Assembly (NCBI GenBank): GCA_036873755.1
Contig: JAVTVY010039318.1
Span: forward strand, 1 to 64,000
DNA length: 64,000 nt
Source of the DNA: Hanleya hanleyi
Taxonomy: Eukaryota > Mollusca > Polyplacophora > Lepidopleurida > Hanleyidae
Reading direction: 5' to 3'
The translations under genes were made by a program, and so were the position numbers. Under the pieces are notes generated by a model that ran no database searches, was not told the DNA's origin, and saw nothing but the letters and a program-made list of their open reading frames with translations. The stretch's first letter is position 1. Each line of letters begins with the position of its first letter. This document shows, piece after piece, positions 18,583 to 29,960 of this stretch.

Positions 18583-19735
18583 ACTAGCCTGAAAGGCCCG
18601 ATATCGACTCAGCATCAACTTCCCCCAATGCCAACATATATCAAAGACCAAAAGGTCTGTAAAGGGGGCGGGCCTCGTGGACGAAACGTCCACCAGCAGA
18701 ATCTCGCCACATACAGGTAAAAATTACAACACATATAAGTGAAGTGGGAAGTGGTGCCGACATACTGACAGAGCCACATGACTTCACAATATAGTCTTCT
18801 GGTTAACCTATTCCAGAGCACATACCAAGAATCTAACGATTTGTGATATGTGTTGTATCTCAGGTACGCTTTTATTGTACCTGTTCATGTGGCAACTTGG
18901 ATGACATGACCACATGGCCCCTAGGACCGGCATAAGCGGTATTAGATACAAAGCTAAAGAGCTATGATGGAAATGCTCTGACAACTCGTGTATTGGTAAC
19001 TGGTGAGCTGTGTCGCTGTGACAACTCGTACACTGGGGTTTGGTGAGCTGTGTCGTCGTCAGATGAAAATGACGGCATTTAAAACAAAAGACTAGTCTGT
19101 AAGGCCCGATGTCGACTCAGCATCAATTTCCCACAATGCCAACATATATCAAAGACCAAAAGGTCTGTACAGGGGGCGGGCCTCGGGGACGAAACATTCA
19201 CCAGCAGAATCTCGTCATATACAGCTAAAAATTACATCACATATAAGTGAATTGGGAAGAGGTGCCGACATACTGTCAGAGCCACGTGACTTCACAGTAT
19301 AGTCTTCTGGTTAACCTATTATAAAGCACATACCAAGAATCTAACGATTCGTAATATGTGTTGTATCTCAGGTACGCTTTGTTGTACCTGTTCATGTGGC
19401 AACTTGGGTGACATGACCACACGGCCCCTAGCACCGGCATAAGCGGTATTAGATACAAAGCTAAAGAGCTATGATGGAAATGCTCTGACAACTCGTGTAT
19501 TGGTAATTGGTGAGCTGTGTCGCTGTGACAACTCGTACACTGGGGTTTGGTGAGCTGTATCGTCGCCAGATGAAAATGACGGCATTTAACACAAAAGACT
19601 AGACTGTAGGCCCGATGTTGACCCAGCATCAACTTCCCACAATGCCAACATATATCAGAGACCAAAAGATCTGTACAGGGGGCGGGCCTTGGGGACAAAA
19701 CGTCCACCAGCAGAATCTCGCCATATACAGGTAAA
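18582..19735. repeat. Three tandem ~507-bp units related to the Penelope-like element tail
   Basis: Units start with GACTAG(C/T/A)CTG at about 18,582, 19,090 and 19,597; the third is cut after about 140 bp. The segment TCTCAGGTACGCTTT...GTACCTGTTCATGTGGCAAC...GGCCCCTAG...AAGCGGTATTAGA matches 37,435-37,540, just downstream of the reverse transcriptase frame of the element at 37.1-40.1 kb. The minus strand of each unit keeps an open Cys-rich frame (CWHCGKL ... FCVKCRHFHL ... KPQCTSCHSD) that I do not recognise. Confidence 0.6.
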
Positions 19736-19736
19736 A

Positions 19737-20290
19737 GTGGGTCGAAGACGAAGTCTAACAGCGTACCCACGTCATTCAAGAAACAAGCTGCCCTGGTATT
19801 ACAGCGAGTGAAACTCCATACCAACCTGACCTGGAATGATAACGGCGAACCACTACTACAGAAGCAGTTGGTCCCCGATACCCACATGACGGATTTAGTG
19901 AACGACGTGACGAGTCAACACAGGTCGCACACGTATCCTCAAGGATGGGACGTGTTTGTCCAGGTCTTGGAAGACATGCATGTACCACAGGAATTGGTGG
20001 GGGCCCCCCAGCGGTGGGCCTGGATGTACCAGCAATCGACGGTATGCGCACCCCGCAAGTCACGATGACAAAACTCGACCCCCCCCCGGACCTGGGAAGA
20101 CGTGTGGGACCCGGAGTTACCACCCAAAAGACCACAACGGATACGGTCCTTACGGAAATCACTCACACCTCTAACCCCTTCCCCTTGTCAAGACAACCCA
20201 CCTCTCCAGATCTTTGACAGGTAGCAAGTCACCGCGATGATCACGACACAGAGAACAAGCTCCCAAGGCCTGGGAACATTATTAGAAACA
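19737..20290 (+). pseudogene. Small conserved Polinton protein, A2 copy
   Basis: THMTDLVNDVTSQHRSHTY, GWDVFVQVLEDMHVPQELVG and QRWAWM match the A1 gene at 8,463-8,828. It keeps an extra N-terminal stretch (ALVLQRVKLHTNLTWNDNG) that A1 has mostly lost. A frameshift near 20,040 separates this from the C-terminal part (WEDVWDPELPPKRPQR). Confidence 0.65.
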
Positions 20291-20319
20291 ATAGCGGCAG
20301 CAGGAATGCTCAGTCGTCA

Positions 20320-21028
20320 TGTTTTACCTCACACTACCCAGTAATAACTCAGCTTAGCCCATTATGTGACGCAGCTGCCACATCCCTTACATCTCCCGGG
20401 CGTTGAGAGTGTGCCCTGGTGGATATCCAGCACCCGTATACGTGGTACAACGTGCAACATGATACGGTGTGGTACGAAGTCGTATACGGAGGCAATAACT
20501 TCATTCATCCGCAAACTTTTCATCCAGCGCAACACCCAAACTATTCATCCAGGCGTTGGATAACCTCGTCAAGAGCTGGATCCCTGGAGGAATCCCGTTT
20601 GCGAACATGACACAGATGGAGTACCATGAGTGGAGCCACAAGTTCCTGATCATTTTCCAGACCAATGTGACCGTACGTTTCAGCAAGATATTGAAGAAGC
20701 TGTGTGCACTGTAGACGGATAACTATGTCGGGCCCGGTAGACTCCGGAGGACGACCATGCAGGATCCTAAGGCTAGCTTGATGTCTATTCGAAAATGGTG
20801 GATGGTCACATTTCTGGCGATGTCGATGTGTCCCTGCTCTGCGTCTGCCTAGTGCAAGGGGTCTTCGGAAATGAGGTCACACAGGGCTTTAACACGGTGC
20901 GACCAAGTGACATCAGTACCATCACCATCGATATAAGGGATGACACCGGACAACCTTTGGCATTCAAATTTGGAAAAGCGGTGGTCACACTTCATTTCCG
21001 ACAAACACGTTCTCCCATTTTTGTATAA
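20320..21028 (+). pseudogene. Penton-like protein, A2 copy
   Basis: Pieces WWISSTRIRG/DIQHPYTWYNV, then MTQMEYHEWSHKFLIIFQ, then TIDIRDDTGQPLAFKFGKA and HFRQTRSPIFV-stop align in order with the A1 gene at 7,642-8,429. At least three frame breaks. Confidence 0.7.
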
Positions 21029-21068
21029 TAAATGTACTTTAGGAGTGCGATGCACACACCTATATGGA

Positions 21069-21430
21069 CTATTATACCCAACAGGAAGGTTATGGCTTGC
21101 CTGTCTTTGGAGGTACACTCGTCGAACGAGAAAATGGGCTGCGGAACGTACTTGAGAGCAGCGTCAAAATGTTTCTGCACTTGGTGGCGAGTGGAATAAA
21201 ATTAGTCGGCAAACAAGCGGTCTGAAGTGGGGTGTAAGCCTTGGGAGATGCGTTCTGTGGTGTCGCTATCCGAGAAGCATCGAAACGCCGAGCCAAAGAA
21301 GCAGGAGGTGGCTTGGTCCACAACGAACCGTAGAGAATAAAAGACCTGCACCGCCGAGACTCCGCATCAGACGACGGCCGACCCATCAAGGGCACACATC
21401 GAAGACCTGGGATATCTTTGCGTAAACACG
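21069..21430 (+). pseudogene. pVI-like minor capsid protein, A2 copy
   Basis: MDYYTQQEGYGLPVFGG and GKQAV match the A1 pVI-like gene. A TGA and frameshifts follow, but the downstream sequence still aligns to the capsid gene start. Confidence 0.6.
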
Positions 21431-22415
21431 TCCTGCCCCTCCACCAAAGTGAATTTGGTTTGTGAACCGTTCCGCCCAAACAGAGCAGTGCCGAACAAGG
21501 ATTATGGTTGGAGTATCTCCCGCTCTCCAGGATCAACGAAACAGGGCCCATCCAGTTCACCATCAGCAATGCGGATTTTGCCTATGTGGATTTAGCCCAT
21601 ACGTACTTGTATGTCAAAATCAAGATCGTCCAGATTCATCGGCCGTGCAACGGTGGGCTCGACGAATCTCTGGCTGCACTCTTTTTCAACAGGTGGATAT
21701 TTTTCTCAGCGACAACCTCATCAGTGACTCGACCAACACGTACCCCTCTCGAACCTACATCAAAACGCTGTTGCGATATCGAGGAGAGGCTACAAAGTCT
21801 CAGTTAACAACCCATTTATTCTACAGGGACACACCCGAGCACATGGAACACGGGATGGAACAAACGGAAGAGTTTAGCTGCAAACGGCAACTCGGTCGAT
21901 CTCATAGATCGACTGTATGCAGACATCTTCATGCAGGACCGGTACCTCTTGAGCAACATCCCCATGAAAATCCGACTGATACGGGCGACCCCGACATTCG
22001 CCTTGATGGCCACTGGCGTAGAGGGGCTTGTAGCTGACTATAGGATCATCATCCAAGATGCAGTTCTGTATAACCGAAAAGTGAAACCGAATCCAGCCGT
22101 CCAATTGGGGAACCTCAAAACCTTGGAGAAAAAAATCAGCCCAGCACCCCATCCGACGTTTTGCAAACCAAAGTGTTCTCTGTACAAGCCGAGAATATGA
22201 GAGCCAACAAAGAAAACCTGTTCCTGGTAACTCCCGAAACGATTGCTCCTGGACTGTATGGAAAATGCCAGTTCCATCGGAGCCTACCCAGAGAACCCAT
22301 TTGACTTTTTTTACATTTTGTACGAGCGCTCCGGAGCACCATCAATGTGATTCCTTACGCCGAGTTTGACAACAACGTCCAAGTGGACAATGTCCTGTGT
22401 GACTTTGTCACCTAA
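21430..22415 (+). pseudogene. Major capsid protein, A2 copy
   Basis: Contains INETGPIQFTISN, LAHTYLYVKIKIV, MQDRYLLSNIPMKIRLIRA and AYPENPFDF in several frames and ends with a TAA one base before the protease ATG (TAA-c-ATG), as in A1. It lacks the 7-nt and 8-nt deletions that break A1 but has others, including a 2-nt loss near 22,230 and loss of most of the C-terminal third after about 22,310. Confidence 0.75.
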
Positions 22416-22416
22416 C

Positions 22417-22645
22417 ATGGATACAGACAAGATCACCACTAAAGAATGACCCAACTATATTTCAAGGGGTTTTCGCCCGACGGGTCTTCGCGTTAGACCG
22501 TTTGTATCCTGCCGCATACCTCCTCAATACGGACCCGATGGATCGTCCCGGTCAAAATTGGATGGCCCTGTACTTGACATAGCAGCAAGGAAAATACTTT
22601 CCATTCCGACCTTACTACTTTCTTGAATCAAGGCGCACAGACGTG
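22417..22645 (+). pseudogene. Adenain-like protease, A2 copy, N-terminal half
   Basis: Starts at the ATG at 22,417 (MDTDKITT). The sequence around RLYPAAYLLNTDPMDRPGQ aligns with A1, with a histidine-to-asparagine-like change at the catalytic His position (QNWMALYL) and a stop after it. It is cut at 22,645 by the Polinton terminus insertion. Confidence 0.7.
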
Positions 22646-22989
22646 AGTTGCAGTCACAGGATTTAAAGTCATATTGAACTTTGACCTCAAAAATTTGCAT
22701 GTTGAGGAGCAAAAGTTACCTCCGAACACAGAAGGGTTCCAATTTTTGCTTTGACAGCAAATCAGAAGCCAGTATTTTGACCTCGGCTGGGAAGACAAGG
22801 TCACATGACTTTTGACCTCAAATTCCCCCGCGGTGGTGCGGTCTCGCGATGATGCGGTCAAAAACTTCGGGACAGAAAGCAGTCCCAAATACGCGGGGAG
22901 CCGGGGGAAATTCTACGGCAATCTTCGGCATTCTTCATGGGCGAGAGGGGCCCCTAGTGGACCAATTGGGTCGATTGAGGTGTCAAAGT

Positions 22990-23400
22990 GAAGCGCTCCT
23001 CCAGGACCATCAAGTTGTGTGTGGGTGTATGTAAACTGAGGGTTTGTTCTGAAAATATAAAAAGCGGACCACGGACTTTACCCCTAAAATAGGGGAAAAC
23101 CCCTATCAGCCCAATCCAAAAGGGCTAATATCGGTCCCGGGGCTTATCGGGGCCTGCCTATCAAGTCAATCGGGTGGGTGCATGTGAAATGAGGATTTGG
23201 CCCTGAAAATATAAGACGCGGAACACGGAGTCTACCCCTAAAATAGGGGAAAACGCCTATCAACCCTATCCAAAATGGGTAATATCAGTCTCCAGGATTA
23301 TCGGGGCCTGCCTATCAAGTTATGGGCGGGTGCATGTAAAAGTTTCTCCAGAAAAAGAACAAAGAAAGCGGAACACGGACTTTACCCTACAATAGGGGCC
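22990..23400. repeat. ~150-bp tandem units of the Polinton terminus
   Basis: Each unit holds GTGGGTGCATGTAAAA, AGCGGAACACGGACTTTACC, ATAGGGGAAAACCCCTATCA and GGGCTAATATCGGTCC. Arrays of the same unit occur at 14,220-14,510, 26,310-26,690, 36,960-37,139, 40,074-40,225, 51,954-52,300 and 60,050-60,350. Confidence 0.8.
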
Positions 23401-24039
23401 TTATTCGCACATTTGCATCTACACGGGACTGTTTGAGGTATGGGGGGAGGGAGAGGGTGGATTATTTTTTCTAGTGGATTTTACTATGGGTTGTTTGGTC
23501 TTGTTTTTCTCGTCTCACCACGTAAAACACGGGTACCGAAGCTAAGAGAAGGGTCCCGAAGCTAAGTGGTGAAAGTTCACGGAGGTCTGGATGTAGTCCC
23601 ATACTGGCTATGGGGGATAGGTCCATACTGGGAAATTCACACATGTTCATTGCGGTAGGGGTTGTTTGGTCTTGTTTTTCACGTTTCACAACGAAGAACA
23701 CGATGAGCGGGGTCGCGAAGTTAAGCGGTGAAATTTTCCGAAAAGTTCACGGAGGTCTGGATTGGCCAATAGGCCCATACTGGCTATGGGGGATAGATCC
23801 ATACTGAGAAATTCACACATGTTCATTGCGATATAGGTGGTTTGGTCTCGTTTTCACGTCTCACCAAGTAGAACACGATGAATCATAGTAGAGTTACTTG
23901 TGAATGTGAGTGTATGCGCGCGTGTGTGTAAGTGAGTGAGTGAGTGAATGATTGAGTGATTGAGTGAGTGAGTCGTGCACAACCCCTTTGAAGCGTCACC
24001 AACGCCTGTTTAAACGCATGGACGCAATAACGACGGTAA

Positions 24040-24520
24040 CTGAGTGAGTGAGTGAGTGAGCGGGATCCGACTGAGGATTTTTGGCCTTAGACGTATGGAA
24101 TGCATGTACTGACCTTCAACATCCGGTGTGTCGTCAGTGGATTTTACATCCGGGACCACGTTACCGAAACCGGAAGTTGTCAAAAGACAGGTGGCGCCCC
24201 GATATTGACATATTACTTCCGACAGGGGCGTCACCTGTCTTGTGATAACTTTCGGTTCCGATCACGTGACAGAAAACATGGAAAAACATGGATGTAAGAT
24301 GAGGACCGGATGTAAAGCCCCAGTACCCGGATGGAAGACGGAGGAAAGACGGGAAAACCCCACTGGGAAACCCGGGTGTTGGCAAGGTCCCGGATGTAAA
24401 ATCCACTATCCACACACTGGATGTTGAAGGTCAGTACATGCATTCCATATATCTCAGGCCAAAAATCCTCAGTAGGATCCCACTCACGCACTCACTCACT
24501 CACCGCCGTTAGTGCGTCCA
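24040..24520. repeat. Palindromic TGAG/CACT module, copy a
   Basis: (TGAG)n, then GGATCCGACTGAGGATTTTTGG and GGAATGCATGTACTGACCTTC on the left are matched inverted at the right, ending in (CACT)n. The ~350-bp core carries several CCGGATGTAA(A/G) motifs. The same module occurs at 29,460-29,960, 33,090-33,590 and 34,500-34,890. Confidence 0.75.
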
Positions 24521-25264
24521 TGCATTAAGACGGGTGCAGAGGACGCCTCAAGGGCGTTGTGCTCGCCTCAATCACTCACTCACTCACCCATTCACTTACT
24601 TTCACTCGCTCGCTCACACACAGGCGCGCATACACCCACATTCACAGGTAACTCTATCAGGTAGCTGGATGGAAAAAAAAGACTGCTATATGCTCCAAAC
24701 GCACTCCATTGCACCTCCGAAAATCCCGCTTTCGCTACTACTGGTACTGATGACGTCACTGCGGATGCGCAGGGTCGAAGGTCACGTAACCGGAACTGGA
24801 AGTGTGCACTACGGCCCATTCAAGAGCTCCGCCTCACGGGAGATACCACCACCGGGCGTTGACGGGCGTCAACGCCGCGTGTTGGTGTTGGTGGTGGGTA
24901 GTAGTGTGTGGTGGTGGTGGTGTGTGGTAGTGTGTGGTAGTGTGTGTGGTGGTAGAGTGTGGTAGTGTGTGATAGTGTGTGTGGTGGTGGTGATGGTGGT
25001 GGTGGTAGAACTGGTATGTGGTGGTGGTAATAGTGGTGTGTGGTGGTGTCTGTACATATTGGAATTAACTCGTGTCCCCATCATTCCATATGTATTGGTC
25101 GACTAATCAAAATTTCGCTACCACTCGTACTGATTACGTTACCAATGACGTCACAGATAACATGAAAATCCCTCAAGTGGTGGTCTACACCGCGAGAGCT
25201 TCAAGAATCTTTGAATGAGATATAGAACCTTAATCTCTCAAATATACCCCTGCGCACCCCAGGA

Positions 25265-25400
25265 ATGGCCACTTTACTTACTACACCCCAAATGCGCAAA
25301 CAATTGTTTCAGGACATGCTGTCGTTACAGTATCCTGGCCTGCTCAACGACACTTAAGCCAAAAGCGATTCTGGCCGGAGATTATACTTTGTCAAACGAT
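25265..25400 (+). pseudogene. Fragment: C-terminus of the zinc-finger gene
   Basis: QMRKQLFQDMLSLQYPGLLND then stop corresponds to the end of the zinc-finger genes in the palindrome. CCAAT-like and poly(A)-side sequence follows as in the full genes. Confidence 0.6.
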
Positions 25401-26854
25401 GGCTTCTGATTGGATAAGAGCCTGCGAGATTTGTAAACATACATAAGGCGAATTCCAGCGTCGGTATGATGTACTGGAGGGATATTATAATGATTGATCT
25501 CTCATCCTTGTTGTTGTTTTTCCCTCATCTGTCTATATCCTGGCGTTAAGGCGTTATGCTAGAGCGTCACTGCATTTCGAAGAATTAATGACAATAGTGA
25601 CACCCTCAAAATGCCCACTTTGGCTACTACTCCTACTGATGACGTCACAGATGACGTGGACATCCCTCAAATCGTGGTCTATACCACGAAAGCTACAAAT
25701 TGACACCCCACACGGCGCATTCGGATAAAGGATGGTCCCTCTCTACTCCAAAACACCCTCCCACGCATCACCCAAAATGGCCACTTTACTTACTACAGCC
25801 AGACTGCGTATGCGCAGATTATTAAAAACGGACGATACATTAACTCAGTCGGATGCTCCTCCACGAGAGCTTCAAAACAATACCTCATACGACACCATAG
25901 GACCACTAAGGGCTCACCTAGACCCAGCACTATTTACCCACTACGCATGCGCGCAGTGACTTTTTCAAAAACAATTCACCGCTAAGCTTCCGGACCCCAC
26001 CCATCGTGTTCAGCGTGGCGAGACGTGAAAAATAAGACCAAACAACCCATATGACAATGAACATGTGTGAATTGCCCAGTATGGACATATCCACTGAGCC
26101 AGTATTGGCCTATATACAGACCTACCCGGTACCTGAACTTTTCGAAACATTTCACCGCTTAGCTTCCGGGACCCATCCCATCGTGTTTTACGTGGTGAAA
26201 CGAGAAAAACAAGACCATACAACCCATAGTAAAATCCACCAAGAAAAATAATCACACCCCCCCTCCCCATACCCCATACAGGCATTTTCCCATATAGATG
26301 CAAATGTGCGAATGAGGCCCCTATTGTAGGGTAAAGTCCGTGTTCCGCTTTTTATATTTTTTCTGAAGAAACTTTTACATGCACCCACCCATAACTTGAT
26401 AGGCAGGCCCCGATACGCCCGGGAACCGATATTACCCCTTTTGGATAGGTTTGATAGGCGTTTTCCCCTATTTTAGGGTAAAGTCTGTGTTCCGTTTTTG
26501 ATATTTTCGGGGACAAACCCTCATTTTACATGCACCCACCCGATTGACTTGATAGGCAGGTTTCGATAAGCCCGGGGACCGATATTAGCCCTTTTGGATA
26601 GGGTTGTTAGGGGTTTTCCCCTATTTTACGGGTAAAGTTCGTGTTCCGTTTTTTTATATTTTCGGCACAATTCTCAATTTACACCCACAAATGACGTGAT
26701 GGTCTTCCCATCCGAGGTCAAAATACTGGCTTCTGGTTGGCTCTCAATACAAATATTGGAACTATTGCGTGTTCGGAGGCAGCTTTTGCTCCCAAATATG
26801 CAAATGTTTGAGGTCAAAGGTCAGTATGACTTTAAATCCTGTGACTATACTACC

Positions 26855-27047
26855 GACGTGGAATTGGAACAGTCAAGCATGGCAAGGCCAGTACGGCGTC
26901 TTTAACTCTAGCCCCGATGCCGGTGAAGAACGTTACCTACCACCGTAAATATGTTTGACGAGTAAAGGTCAAGCTACCGATCGAAGTGTACTGGTGTACG
27001 ACTGGGCCGCAGATCATTTCAACGTGCAAGCCCCATTCTGGGCTTGA
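26855..27047 (+). pseudogene. Adenain-like protease, A2 copy, C-terminal half
   Basis: Resumes after the insertion and ends VYDWAADHFNVQAPFWA-stop, as in A1. Compared with the third copy (40,588-40,654) it has lost 21 bp around position 26,889, which removes the catalytic-cysteine region. Confidence 0.75.
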
Positions 27048-27138
27048 GTTCTAACCATTTCAATGCACAAGCCCCGTTCTGGGTTTCAGTTTTCACGTGA
27101 TTGTGCTCACGTTGTTGTTGTTTTTATTGTTGTTCTTG

Positions 27139-27144
27139 AATAAA
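27139..27144 (+). terminator. Polyadenylation signal of the A2 capsid block
   Basis: AATAAA about 90 nt after the protease stop, preceded by GTT triplets exactly as in A1 (mirror at 5,330) and at 49,961. Confidence 0.55.
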
Positions 27145-27149
27145 AAAAC

Positions 27150-28645
27150 CAAATGAGATCTCACCCAAGACCTTGTCTTGTGTGTTTTCTGTACAATAGG
27201 AGCTCAAACAAGTGGCTATACATGCCCATTGGTTGAACGTAACTGTGGGATTCTAATTTTATCCAAGCTGGTATAGGCCAGTCAATGAATCGGCAGGGAA
27301 AGTAGCCAACCAGTGGCCTCGGATGGGGTCAAATGTATCCAATCATAATAGTCTAATATCTCCAGATCCTGGTTATAGATTGATACCAAACGTGTATACC
27401 TCTTTAATAGCTGTTTTCAGTTTCTTGGAGTTGGGCCATTATTTTGGCCAATATTGCAATAATTTTCCAATATTTATCCTTGGTATTTATTTTCATTTCA
27501 TTAAAAAAACCTTTTTATGAGATGACAGCTTGACCTCATGCTACCAATAATGCAGACTAGTATAAAGATGAGTTTTGTTGGAAAGTTCTGATTGCGCATG
27601 CGTCGTCCATAGGTACATCGGGGTGGATGTATTACAATCGAGGTGGACAATTATTGGTTCGATTGGACCACGGGAGGAGTAGTAGTGAGGCACTCATGGA
27701 GGAATATCCGACTGGATGGATGTGGCGTGGAATTGACGTCATTCAGCGCATGGACACTAGGAAAATGGCATGGTAATGGATGTTTTGGGGTCGAGGTGGT
27801 CTAGTGTTGGTCCGATTGGGCCGTGGGATATGTCATATTAAAGCACTCGCGGAGGGGCATCCGGGTGGGGGAGCGTGGCGTGTGACTGGCGTCATTTTGC
27901 GCATGTGCAGTAGAAAAAGAGCATGGGAATGGACGTTTTGGTGTAAAGATGGTTTATCCTTGCTCCTCGTCCTAATGTCAAGAAACTCGCCAAGTCTGAA
28001 TTGAATCGGTTCAACAGTTCTGGAGTTACTGGTCGTACAAGAAATATGTAAAGATACAACTGATGAAATACAAGATAGCTGATGGCGGACATCTTGGGTT
28101 AAACATGTTACTGAAAAGCAATCCCAACTGTCCGTTCATCGATGTCAATACACTCTGCAAGTGGTAGTGTGTGGTAGTGGTGTGTGGTAGTGTGTGTGAA
28201 GGTGATGGTGGAATAACTGGTATGTGGTTGTGGTAATATTGGTGTGTGGTGGTATCTGTACATATAGGGATTAACTCGTGTCCCCATCAATCATTCCATA
28301 TGTATTGGTCGACTAATCAAATTTTCGCTACCACTAGTACTGATGACGTCACCAATGACGTCACAGATGACATTAAAATCACTCAAGTCGTGGTCTACAC
28401 CACGAGAGCTTCGATCGGCTCAATAGTTTTCGGGTTATTGGTAGTAAACTAAGGTGCAACGGAATAACGGAATGACAGACGCCCGTGTTTTTAATGACCC
28501 CCCCACCCCAATAATATGACGGGGAACAACAACCAGTACATGTATTATAAGGTTGTTTGACCACCGGTTGGACCATATCTGTATGAGAGGGTTAATGAAC
28601 CACCATTATCAGGGTTAATATCACCACAATGTTAACAATGCATAC
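27150..28645. repeat. Downstream flank of A2, duplicated at 49,970-51,220 and partly at 31,371-32,260
   Basis: Landmarks shared between the copies: CAAGCTGGTATAGGCCAGTCAATGA, TATGAGATGACAGCTTG, AAGTTCTGATTGCGCAT and ACTGTCCGTTCATCGATGTC. The 31.4 kb copy starts abruptly at TTTTTATGAGATGACAGCTT. No gene seen. NRF1-like and CRE-like sites occur within its ~160-bp units. Confidence 0.7.
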
Positions 28646-28708
28646 CTGTGGTACCTGCGTGACTGCTGGCCAGACCTTGTTCACCAGAGGTTTGACTGGA
28701 GGGACCTG
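28646..28708 (-). other. Exon-like 63-bp segment, copy 1
   Basis: On the minus strand CTATCTTTTTCAG precedes and GTATGC follows a 21-codon open segment (QVPPVKPLVNKVWPAVTQVPQ-like). Pyrimidine tract, AG acceptor and GT donor are all present, and the length is a multiple of three. The same segment with the same signals occurs at 32,265-32,327 and 51,224-51,286. No host gene was recognised, so it may be a captured or chance exon. Confidence 0.3.
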
Positions 28709-28739
28709 CTGAAAAAGATAGGTAAACAAATGTAGATTA

Positions 28740-28960
28740 CCGGTGACAAATCGCACTCTGAAGGATAGGCCAACCTGATAAAACTATTTTGTTAACATCT
28801 TGTGACGATCTACCTACGTTTCTGTTCCTATTAGGTTACTAATATTACCAGTTTTATAATACATCCTTTAATACAGTCGTCAAATCCGACATTCAGTAGT
28901 CGGCCGTTGTCTATGAACAATTACCTCGTCCATAATAGACAGATCTAATTCACAAAAGAA
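28740..28960. repeat. Remnant related to the Penelope-like element end
   Basis: TCCGACATTCAGTAGTCGGCC...CTCGTCCATAATAGACAGATCTAATTC is a diverged match to 37,150-37,230 at the tail of the reverse transcriptase element. Further copies at about 32,360-32,580 and 51,310-51,520. Confidence 0.45.
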
Positions 28961-29459
28961 ATGACAGGATATATTACACCAGTTCTACCACCACCAACAC
29001 CACCACCACCACACAAACTACCACACACTACCACACACCACCACCACAAACTACCACACACTAACACACACCACCACCACCACAGGGCGTTTGACGCCCG
29101 TCAACGCCCGGTGGTGGTGGTAGCTCGCGTGAGGCGGAGCTCTTGGATGGGAGCTCTTGGAGCTCGGAGCGCGCACCCGTGGTGCACACATCTGGTTTCG
29201 GTCACGTGACCGGAAGTGACCTTTGATCCTGTGCATGCGCAGTAACGTTATCAGTACGAGTAGTGGCGAAAGCGGGAGTTTCAGAGGTGCAATGGAGTGC
29301 GTTTGGAGTAGATAAAGGCCTTTTTTTCATCCAGCTACCTGGTAGAGTTACCTGTGAATGTGAGTGTATGCGCGCGCCTGTGTAAGTGAGTGAGTGAGTG
29401 AGTGAGGCGTGCACAACGCCTTTGAGGCGTCCCCAACGCCCGTCTTAACGCATGGACGC
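28961..29459. repeat. CCA/ACC-rich repeats and palindromic GCGTTGACG motif, then CRE/NRF1 unit
   Basis: CCACCACAC-type repeats lead into GGGCGTTTGACGCCCGTCAACGCCC-like sequence, then GAGCTC repeats, TCACGTGACCGGAAGTGACC (E-box plus ETS) and a TGAG run. The same block recurs at 32,600-33,050 and inverted at 30,120-30,430 and 35,050-35,330. No gene. Confidence 0.6.
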
Positions 29460-29960
29460 TCTAACATCGGTGATTGATTAAGTGGGTGAGTGAGTGGGAT
29501 CCGACTGAGGATTTTGGACTTAGACGTATGGAATGCATGACATGTCCTTCAACATCCGATGTGCGGGAAGTGGATTTTACATCCGGGACCACATGACCGG
29601 AACCGAAAGTTGTCACAAGACAGGTTGCGCCCCGATATTGACCTACTACTTCCAACAGGGGGGCGCCACCTGTCTTGTGATAATTTCCGGTTCCGGTCAC
29701 GTGACAGTAAACATGGAAGAACCCGGATGTAAGATCAGGACTCGGATGTAAAACCACAGTACCCGGACGGAAGACGGAGGAACGACAGGAAAAACCCACT
29801 GGGAAACCCGTATGTTGATAAGGTCCCGGATGTAAAATCCACTGGTCACACACTGGATGTTGAAGGTCAGTACATGCATTCGATACGTCTAAGGCCAAAA
29901 AAACCTCTTTCGGATCCCACTCATTCACTCTCTCACTCACTCACTCACTCACTCACTCGC
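29460..29960. repeat. Palindromic TGAG/CACT module, copy b
   Basis: Same arms and core as the module at 24,040, with GACCGGAACCGAAAGTTGTCACAAG and the matching inverted segment around a centre near 29,670. Confidence 0.7.

Larger units (their letters stand above)
22646..26854. mobile_element. 4.2-kb Polinton-terminus insertion in the A2 protease gene, 6-bp target duplication
   Basis: GACGTG flanks both sides (22,640-22,645 and 26,855-26,860). The ends are inverted copies over about 180 bp (GTCACAGGATTTAAAGTCAT inward from both ends, with CTTTGACCTCAAA and CTCCGAACAC next). Inside are ~150-bp units near both ends, GTTTGGTCTTGTTTTTC units (23,470-23,890), a palindromic TGAG/CACT module, TGG-rich repeats (24,895-25,060) and a zinc-finger gene tail, but no intact gene. 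It is a non-autonomous or internally deleted Polinton: 6-bp duplications are the family norm. Confidence 0.75.
19737..27150 (+). mobile_element. Polinton A2: decayed plus-strand copy of the A1 capsid block, split by an insertion
   Basis: Gene order equals that of A1 in opposite orientation: small conserved protein, penton-like, pVI-like, major capsid, protease, poly(A) signal. The integrase and upstream genes are missing; the left edge abuts the 507-bp repeats. The protease gene is split by the 22,646-26,854 insertion. All genes carry several frameshifts or stops and are clearly more degraded than in A1. Confidence 0.8.

Noticed and set aside
18140..18720. Cys/Val- and His/Thr-rich frames
   Set aside because: Translations of the TG microsatellite.
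19276..19887. Parkin/RING-like zinc protein in the 507-bp units
   Set aside because: Several Cys pairs are visible but spacing does not fit a RING, IBR or parkin RING0 pattern that I can defend, and the frame reads across the junction into the A2 sequence.
6373..22262. Apparent shared frameshift in the major capsid genes of A1 and A2 (possible programmed frameshifting)
   Set aside because: Base-by-base comparison shows independent causes: A1 lost about 5 nt at 6,383, whereas A2 lost 2 nt about 30 nt further upstream. The common frame change is a coincidence of decay.
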